Assembly: GCA_021790715.1 (NCBI GenBank)
Contig: JAJYGK010000120.1
Coordinates: forward strand, 1 to 10,464
Length of the DNA: 10,464 nt
From: Chloroflexota bacterium
GTDB lineage: Bacteria; Chloroflexota; Limnocylindria; Limnocylindrales; CSP1-4
Direction of reading: 5' to 3'
The notes beneath the pieces are model-generated. The model searched no databases. It was not told where the DNA came from and saw only the letters and a program-made list of their open reading frames with translations. Positions 6,037 to 10,464 of this stretch are shown here, piece by piece; within the stretch, counting starts at the first letter, position 1, and the number at the start of each line of letters is the position of its first letter. The position numbers were made by a program, and so were the translations under genes.

Positions 6037-6414
6037 ATGGAACCCGGCGATCGCGCCCGCCCGCGCCTCCTCCTCGTGAGCGATCACCGCGCGGCCAGCG
6101 ATGCGCTCGCCGAGTACCTGACGCTCCACGGCTTCGACGTGGTGGCACGGGCATCGAACGCGACCGAGGCAGCCCGCGCGGTGCGCGACGTGCCGGTCGA
6201 CGTCGCACTCGTGGACGGCGACCTGCCGGCGGGGTGGCTTGCGGTCGTGTGTGCCCTCACCGACACCCTCGGCCAGCACCGCATCGCGGTCCTCTCGTCG
6301 TACTGGGGCGAGCGGGAGCGCCGTGACGCCCGCGAATGCGGGATCGGCGCGACGCTCCTGAAGCGGATCGCCGGCCCGATCCTCGCCGGGCAGCTGCGCG
6401 CGCTCGCCGCCTGA
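6037..6414 (+). CDS. Stand-alone receiver (REC) domain protein, atypical
   Basis: A 125-residue single-domain response regulator with no output domain. With M1 at 6037, the phosphoacceptor is D60 in ALVDGDLPAG, the switch residue is S87 in AVLSSYWG and the conserved lysine is K109 in TLLKRIAG. The acidic pair is reduced: VSDHR has S15 where most receivers have Asp or Glu, leaving only D16, so metal binding and phosphorylation may be weakened. The stretch LLKRIAGPILAGQLRAL resembles LLKQIRGRDLVGALEAV of the regulator at 3531-4202, which suggests a truncated paralogue. It could take phosphate from the nearby kinase as a sink, or act by protein contact. The start is uncertain: GTG 5953 would add 28 residues (MTRVVPFGRVLW...). 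ATG 6037 was chosen because the domain begins about 10 residues later. Neither start has a clear ribosome binding site. Confidence 0.8.
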   Translation: MEPGDRARPRLLLVSDHRAASDALAEYLTLHGFDVVARASNATEAARAVRDVPVDVALVDGDLPAGWLAVVCALTDTLGQHRIAVLSSYWGERERRDARECGIGATLLKRIAGPILAGQLRALAA

Positions 6415-6423
6415 TCCCCGGGC

Positions 6424-6449
6424 CTGCGCGCGGCGGTCCGCCGCTCAGG
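6424..6449 (+). terminator. Hairpin after the orphan receiver gene
   Basis: GCGGCG (6430-6435), a three-base loop GTC, then CGCCGC (6439-6444) form a stem 15 nt after the TGA. CCTG (6423-6426) and CAGG (6446-6449) can extend it across an internal loop. No T run follows, so it is a probable GC-hairpin terminator of moderate strength. Confidence 0.45.
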
Positions 6450-6517
6450 GCACCGCGACCGATCCTGTGCAGGCGAACCCGGCGCCCCCGCTCCCGTCGG
6501 TCGCGGCCGAGCGAGCC

Positions 6518-6541
6518 CCGTGCCGGCCGCGCCGGGCACGG
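6518..6541 (+). other. 7-bp inverted repeat upstream of the stress-protein gene
   Basis: CCGTGCC (6518-6524) and GGCACGG (6535-6541) are perfect complements around a 10-base GC-rich loop. The right arm touches the palindrome at 6539-6550. It could be a second terminator hairpin or part of a regulatory site. Confidence 0.3.
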
Positions 6542-6550
6542 ACCGGTCCG
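6539..6550 (+). promoter_or_regulatory. 12-bp palindrome containing GACCGGTC, copy 3, upstream of the stress protein
   Basis: CGGACCGGTCCG is a perfect palindrome centred about 108 bp before the ATG at 6653. It shares the GACCGGTC core with the sites at 4213 and 4325. The GGAC/GTCC half-sites recall those of a DosR box, but their spacing is two bases rather than four. No clear -10/-35 for the stress-protein gene could be picked out between this site and its start. Confidence 0.35.
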
Positions 6551-6652
6551 GGCGTCACGCGCGCGTGGGCCGCCTGACGGTCGCCTTCGGGCCGTCCGGC
6601 AGACGCGGCCGGCATCTCCGGCACGTCACCCTCGAGGAGTAAGGAGGAGGCG

Positions 6653-7108
6653 ATGGCGCGTATCGAGACGATTCTCGTGGCCACCGACGGCTCGCCGGCG
6701 TCGGCTGCCGCCGGTGACGAGGCCATCGATCTCGCCCTTCGCCTCGGCGCGCACCTCCTCGTGGTCAACGTCGTGAACGTGACCGAGGTGACGGCCGCCA
6801 GTTCCCTCTTCCCCGGGACCCTCTTCGGCGCACGCCAGGAAGCGGAGGCGATCGCACGGGCCGTCGTGGACGACGCGCGCCGCAGCGGGGTCGCCGCGAC
6901 GTACCTCACGTGGGAGGGCCAGCCCGGCGAGGCCATCGTCGCGGCGGCCGAGTCCGAGGGTGCCGACCTGATCGTGGTCGGGACCCACGGGCGGAACGTG
7001 ATCGGCCGCCTGTTGCTGGGAAGCGTCTCCGAGTACGTCGTGCGACACTCGCGTGTGCCCGTGATGGTGGTTCGCCCGGAAGAGGTGCCGGCAGCGATCG
7101 CACGCTAG
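6653..7108 (+). CDS. Universal stress protein (UspA family, ATP-binding type)
   Basis: A 151-residue cytoplasmic single-domain USP of normal length. It opens with the conserved strand ILVATDGSP (D12). The nucleotide motif G-2x-G-9x-G-S is complete: G110, G113, G123 and S124 in GTHGRNVIGRLLLGSVS, followed by EYVVRHSRVPVMVVRP. This predicts the ATP-binding class, whose members act in starvation, hypoxia and dormancy responses. The start is firm: AAGGAGGAGG at 6641-6650 ends 2 nt before the ATG, with AGGAGG 5 nt away. This is the strongest ribosome binding site in the window and suggests high expression. USP genes are frequent members of the DosR regulon in mycobacteria, so the location near a DosSR-like pair is notable. 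It ends before a strong hairpin at 7177 and so probably forms its own unit. Confidence 0.95.
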   Translation: MARIETILVATDGSPASAAAGDEAIDLALRLGAHLLVVNVVNVTEVTAASSLFPGTLFGARQEAEAIARAVVDDARRSGVAATYLTWEGQPGEAIVAAAESEGADLIVVGTHGRNVIGRLLLGSVSEYVVRHSRVPVMVVRPEEVPAAIAR

Positions 7109-7176
7109 GCCCTCCGGGCCGGGCCCATTGACACGTCGCTGGCGCGCGCCTGTCGCGCTCCTCCTCCCAGCGACTG

Positions 7177-7208
7177 CGAACGGCGGCGGACGATCCCGCC
7201 GCCGTTCG
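7177..7208 (+). terminator. Strong 13-bp hairpin terminator after the stress-protein gene
   Basis: CGAACGGCGGCGG (7177-7189), loop ACGATC, then CCGCCGCCGTTCG (7196-7208) form a perfect 13-bp stem 68 nt after the TAG. TGCTCT follows, with no long T run. It lies between the stress-protein stop and the Lhr promoter and should isolate the two. Confidence 0.65.
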
Positions 7209-7274
7209 TGCTCTCCGGCTCGCGGGTGCCGTGACCGGCTCGGGTGCCCTTCCCGGCTGGCGGGCGGCCGATCC

Positions 7275-7280
7275 TATACT
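7275..7280 (+). promoter_or_regulatory. -10 element of the lhr gene, probably leaderless
   Basis: TATACT is the best -10 match in the window. It ends 5 nt before the GTG at 7286, so the transcript should begin at or beside that codon. No Shine-Dalgarno sequence is present (CCGGT). The -35 is weak; TTCCCG at 7250-7255 would need a 19-bp spacer. Confidence 0.55.
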
Positions 7281-7285
7281 CCGGT

Positions 7286-10200
7286 GTGCCCGAACGCCGC
7301 CCAGTGCCTGCCCCGGCGCACCGCGCCCGATCCGGTCGCGTTGCCGGGCCCGGTCGTGCCGGCCGCACGGCCGCCGGACCGGACCGCCCGCTCGCCGCGT
7401 TCTCGCCGGCCACTCGCGACTGGTTCTCCGCGGCATTCGAGGCTCCGACCCCGGCGCAGGCGGGTGCGTGGCCCGCGATCGCCGCTGGCGGACACGTCCT
7501 CGTCTGCGCGCCCACCGGCTCGGGCAAGACCCTCGCCGCGTTCCTGTGGTGCCTGGACCGGCTGGCGGCCGAGCCCGTCCCGCGCGATCCCCTGCAGCGG
7601 CTGCGCGTGCTGTACGTGTCGCCGCTCAAGGCGCTCGTGCACGACGTCGAACGCAACCTCCGCCTGCCGCTCGCCGGACTCCGCGTGGCGGCCGAGGCCC
7701 GGGGGCTCCCACCACCGGACATCCGGGTCGCGATGCGCACCGGCGACACCCCGGCCGAGGAGCGGCGGGCATTCGGCAGGCGGCCGCCCGACATCCTGGT
7801 CACGACGCCGGAGTCCCTCTACCTGCTGCTCACCTCGGCGGCGCGCGAGGCGTTGCGGTCCGTGCGCTGGGTGATCGTCGACGAGATCCACGCGTTGGCC
7901 GCGACGAAGCGCGGCGCCCACCTCGCCCTGTCGCTCGAGCGGCTCGACGAGATCGCCGCGGCGGCACCGCAGCGGATCGGACTCTCCGCGACGCAGCGGC
8001 CGCTGGAGGCGGTGGCCGCCTACCTGGGTGGCCGGACCTCGGGAGGCGCGGCCGGGGCACCCGACGAGACGGGGGCGCAGGCGGGCGCGGCCGGCGGACC
8101 CCCTGCCGGCGGACCCCCTGCCGGCGGACCCTCGGCCGGCGGACCCTCGGCCGGCGGGGAACGGCTGCGCAGTGCGGGCTGGGAGGCCGGGCTCCCGGGT
8201 GGCGCGGCGGCCGGCCCGCCCCGCCCGGTGGCGATCGTCGATGCCGGCGTGCGCAAGCCGCTCGAGCTGCAGGTCGTCGTCCCGATCGAGGACATGTCGC
8301 GCCTCGGCGAGGCGATTCCGCTCGAGGAGGCACCGGGCGGGCCGGCGGCGGGGCCCGTGGAGCGGTTCAGCATCTGGCCCGCGATCCACCCCCGCATCGT
8401 CGAGCTCATCCGTGGCCATCGCAGCACGATCGTGTTCGTCAACAGCCGCGGCCTCGCCGAGCGGCTGGCGCGCCGCATCAACGAGACCGCCGGGGAGGAG
8501 CTCGTCCGGGCTCACCACGGTTCGCTGGCGCGCGAGGAGCGCGTCCTCGTCGAGGAGGCGCTCAAGGAGGGACGGCTGGCCGGGATCGTCGCGACCAGCT
8601 CGCTCGAGCTGGGGATCGACATGGGGGCCGTCGATCTCGTCGTCCAGGTCGAGTCGCCCGGCTCCGTCGCGCGGGGGCTGCAGCGGATCGGGCGGGCGGG
8701 CCACCGCATCGACGAGCCTTCGCGCGGCGTGATCTTCCCCAAGTACCGCGGCGACCTGCTCGAGTGCGCCGTCGTGACGCGGGCGATGCACGAGGGGGCG
8801 ATCGAGTCGACGGTCGTGCCGCGAAACCCGCTCGACGTGCTGGCGCAGCAGCTGGTGGCGGCCGCCACCGAGCGCGCCTGGCACGTGGACGAGCTGTTCG
8901 CGCTCGTACGGCGGGCGGAGAGCTTCGCGACCCTGGGCCGAGGCGCGTTCGACGGCGTGCTCGCCATGCTCGCCGGCCAGTACCCGTCCGACGAGTTCGC
9001 AGAGCTGCGGCCACGCATCGTGTGGGACCGCGTGGCCGGCACGGTGCGGGCACGTCCCGAGAGCCGGACGGTGGCCGTCCTCTCGGGCGGGACGATCCCG
9101 GACCGGGGGCTCTACGGCGTGTTCCTCGACGATGGAGGCTCGCCCGGCGGTGCGTCCGGCGGCGACGGACGGATCGTCGACGAGGTGGAGCGATCGGTGG
9201 ACCGCGGACGGGATCGTCGGCGAGGCGGCCGGCGGGTCGGCGAGCTCGACGAGGAAATGGTCTACGAGACGCGCGCCGGCGAGGTCATCCTGCTCGGCGC
9301 CAGCGCGTGGCGGATCACCCGGATCACCGCCGACCGCGTCCTGGTCGAGCCTGCCCCAGGACAACCCGGCAAGGTCCCGTTCTGGAAGGGCGACGGGCCC
9401 GGCCGGCCGATCGAGCTCGGCCGCGAGCTCGGGGCCTTCACCCGGCGGGCACGCGCGGAGTCGGCCACCGCGCGGGGACGGGAGCGCCTGCTCGCGCGGC
9501 TGACCGCCGAGCACGACCTGGACCGGACGGCCGGCGAGAACCTGATCGCGTACCTGGACGACCAGGCCGACGCATCCGCCGTCCCGACCGACCGGACGGT
9601 GGTTGTCGAGCGCTTCCGCGACGAGCTCGGCGACTGGCGGGTGTGCGTGCTGACGCCCTTCGGTGGCCGGGTGCACGCGCCCTGGGCGCTCGCGATCGAG
9701 GCGCGGCTGCGAGAGGCGCTCGGCGTGGACGTGCGGGCGCTGTGGTCCGACGACGGGATCGTGCTCCGCATCCCCGCCACCGAGGACGGGGCGGCAACGT
9801 CGCTCGATGCACTCGGGTTCGGCACGGGCGCCGCCCCCGGCGCCTCGTCCGCCGAGGTTGTCGAGCGTGGCATCTTCGGGCCGCCCGACGAGATCGAGGA
9901 GGCCGTCGTCGGCGCGCTCGGTTCGTCCGCGCTGTTCGCGTCGCGCTTCCGGGAGAACGCGGCGCGCGCGCTGCTCCTGCCGCGGGTGCGTGCCGGCCGT
10001 CGCCGACCCCTCTGGCAGATGCGTCAGCGCGCCTCGCAGCTGCTGCAGGTCGCCTCGCGGTACGGGTCGTTCCCGGTGGTGCTCGAGACGTTCCGCGAAT
10101 GCCTGCTCGACGTGTTCGACATGCCGGCGCTTCGCGAGCTGCTGGCCGCGATCGAGCGGCGCGAGATCGAGGTCCGCCACGTCGAGACGGCGCACGCCTC

Positions 10201-10464
10201 GCCGTTCGCGGCCTCGCTGCTCTTCGACTACGTGGCCGCGTACATGTACGAGGGGGACGCGCCGCTGGCCGATCGCCGGGTGCAGGCGCTGGCCCTGGAC
10301 CGCGACCTGCTCCGCGAGCTGCTCGGGGCGGAGGAGCTGCGCGAGCTCCTCGACCGGGATGCGCTCACGGAGCTGGAGCTCGAGCTCCAGGCGCTGTCCG
10401 GCGAGCGCCGCCCGCGCAGCGCCGACCAGGTGCACGACCTGCTGCGACGCCTGGGCGACCTGTC
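7286..10464 (+). CDS. lhr: Lhr-type superfamily 2 ATP-dependent helicase, 3' end beyond window
   Basis: A large 3'-to-5' DNA/RNA-DNA helicase for DNA repair, induced by mitomycin C in mycobacteria. The frame is open from GTG 7286 to the window end (1059 full codons); full-length Lhr is about 1,500 residues. RecA1: motif I PTGSGKT (K81), Ia VSPLKAL, motif II DEIH (199-202), motif III SATQ (234-237). RecA2: IVFVNSRG, HHGSLAREER, ATSSLELGID and motif VI QRIGRAGH (466-473). PRNPLDVLAQQ and the winged-helix and Lhr-core regions follow (GELDEEMVYET, LLGASAWRITRIT). From about residue 970, APLADRRVQALALDRDLLRE looks like the C-terminal extension of full-length Lhr, so this is not the core-only form. 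Odd points: a low-complexity insert at about 249-313 between motif III and RecA2, built on a 15-bp repeat, and a Gly/Arg-rich insert at about 615-648. The start is chosen because TATACT lies 5 nt upstream and no ATG opens the frame near the N-terminus. Confidence 0.95.
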   Translation, partial: MPERRPVPAPAHRARSGRVAGPGRAGRTAAGPDRPLAAFSPATRDWFSAAFEAPTPAQAGAWPAIAAGGHVLVCAPTGSGKTLAAFLWCLDRLAAEPVPRDPLQRLRVLYVSPLKALVHDVERNLRLPLAGLRVAAEARGLPPPDIRVAMRTGDTPAEERRAFGRRPPDILVTTPESLYLLLTSAAREALRSVRWVIVDEIHALAATKRGAHLALSLERLDEIAAAAPQRIGLSATQRPLEAVAAYLGGRTSGGAAGAPDETGAQAGAAGGPPAGGPPAGGPSAGGPSAGGERLRSAGWEAGLPGGAAAGPPRPVAIVDAGVRKPLELQVVVPIEDMSRLGEAIPLEEAPGGPAAGPVERFSIWPAIHPRIVELIRGHRSTIVFVNSRGLAERLARRINETAGEELVRAHHGSLAREERVLVEEALKEGRLAGIVATSSLELGIDMGAVDLVVQVESPGSVARGLQRIGRAGHRIDEPSRGVIFPKYRGDLLECAVVTRAMHEGAIESTVVPRNPLDVLAQQLVAAATERAWHVDELFALVRRAESFATLGRGAFDGVLAMLAGQYPSDEFAELRPRIVWDRVAGTVRARPESRTVAVLSGGTIPDRGLYGVFLDDGGSPGGASGGDGRIVDEVERSVDRGRDRRRGGRRVGELDEEMVYETRAGEVILLGASAWRITRITADRVLVEPAPGQPGKVPFWKGDGPGRPIELGRELGAFTRRARAESATARGRERLLARLTAEHDLDRTAGENLIAYLDDQADASAVPTDRTVVVERFRDELGDWRVCVLTPFGGRVHAPWALAIEARLREALGVDVRALWSDDGIVLRIPATEDGAATSLDALGFGTGAAPGASSAEVVERGIFGPPDEIEEAVVGALGSSALFASRFRENAARALLLPRVRAGRRRPLWQMRQRASQLLQVASRYGSFPVVLETFRECLLDVFDMPALRELLAAIERREIEVRHVETAHASPFAASLLFDYVAAYMYEGDAPLADRRVQALALDRDLLRELLGAEELRELLDRDALTELELELQALSGERRPRSADQVHDLLRRLGDL
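8090..8160 (+). repeat. 15-bp tandem repeat inside lhr, about 4.7 copies
   Basis: The unit GCCGGCGGACCCCCT is at 8090-8104 and 8105-8119. A variant ending CTCG (GCCGGCGGACCCTCG) is at 8120-8134 and 8135-8149, with a partial copy GCCGGCGGGGA at 8150-8160. The period is a multiple of three, so each unit adds five residues, GGPPA or GGPSA, and keeps the lhr frame. It forms the centre of the extra linker between helicase motif III and the second RecA domain. The 2+2 pattern of variants points to recent stepwise duplication. Confidence 0.9.

Noticed and set aside
4361..6208. Minus-strand open frame of 615 codons over the CoA-transferase
   Set aside because: It is a shadow of the CoA-transferase, with no family signature and no start signal.
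5691..6326. Plus-strand frame of 211 codons through the gap and into the orphan receiver
   Set aside because: It overlaps the receiver in another frame, is Arg/Pro-rich, and has no ribosome binding site or motif.
4203..6652. Canonical DosR box (GGGAC, four bases, GTCCC) in the upstream regions
   Set aside because: None was found. The nearest look-alike, CGGACCGGTCCG at 6539-6550, has the half-sites two bases apart, so it is listed as a separate palindrome.
8090..8160. Tandem repeat as a CRISPR array
   Set aside because: The units are 15 bp and directly adjacent without spacers, and they keep the reading frame of lhr.
7274..10435. Minus-strand open frame of 1053 codons over the helicase gene
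   Set aside because: It is antisense to a complete set of Lhr helicase motifs on the plus strand. Its protein is Arg/Ala/His-rich with no recognisable domain. Long stop-free antisense frames are expected in DNA this GC-rich.
1..10464. tRNA, rRNA, insertion sequence, integrase or phage genes
   Set aside because: No such gene, terminal inverted repeat or attachment-like duplication was recognised. The region reads as ordinary chromosome with even base composition.

Overview
This window is GC-rich (about 70% by eye). All eight genes I can support lie on the plus strand: two run off the window edges (1 and 10464) and six are complete. Three points suggest a soil-type bacterium, most likely Chloroflexota with Actinomycetota as the alternative. 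These are the GC content, the DevS/DosS-DevR/DosR style two-component pair with a full-length Lhr helicase, and the mix of apparently leaderless genes with Shine-Dalgarno genes. The assignment is inference from gene style; no rRNA or marker gene is present.

Layout. 1-1173: 3' part of an MFS drug/siderophore-type exporter. 1174-1300: promoter region with a 10-bp direct repeat. 1301-4202: a tight three-gene operon of a truncated PfkB-like protein, a GAF sensor histidine kinase and a LuxR-type response regulator. 4203-4375: hairpin, repeats, a palindrome and a promoter. 4376-5647: an acetyl-CoA hydrolase/4-hydroxybutyrate-type CoA-transferase. 5648-6036: non-coding, with short repeats and a strong hairpin. 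6037-6414: a stand-alone receiver domain. 6415-6652: non-coding, with hairpins and a palindrome. 6653-7108: a universal stress protein. 7177-7208: a strong terminator hairpin. 7286-10464: a large-helicase-related (Lhr) ATPase, open to the window edge, carrying an internal 15-bp tandem repeat.

How the genes may work together. The kinase GAF domain has a histidine and a tyrosine with exactly the spacing of the haem ligand (H149) and distal tyrosine (Y171) of mycobacterial DevS. The regulator keeps the DevR DNA-contact signature KTVKN. With the neighbouring universal stress protein, CoA-transferase and orphan receiver, this looks like a DosSR-like gas/redox or dormancy locus outside the classical mycobacterial setting. 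The control link to the downstream genes is inference. An 8-bp palindrome, GACCGGTC, occurs three times in the window, each time in non-coding DNA near the CoA-transferase or the stress protein, so it is a candidate operator. No canonical DosR box was seen.

Three genes that begin transcription units (1301, 4376, 7286) have a -10-like hexamer 5-9 nt before the start codon and no ribosome binding site, which suggests leaderless mRNAs. The kinase, regulator and stress-protein genes have clear Shine-Dalgarno sequences.
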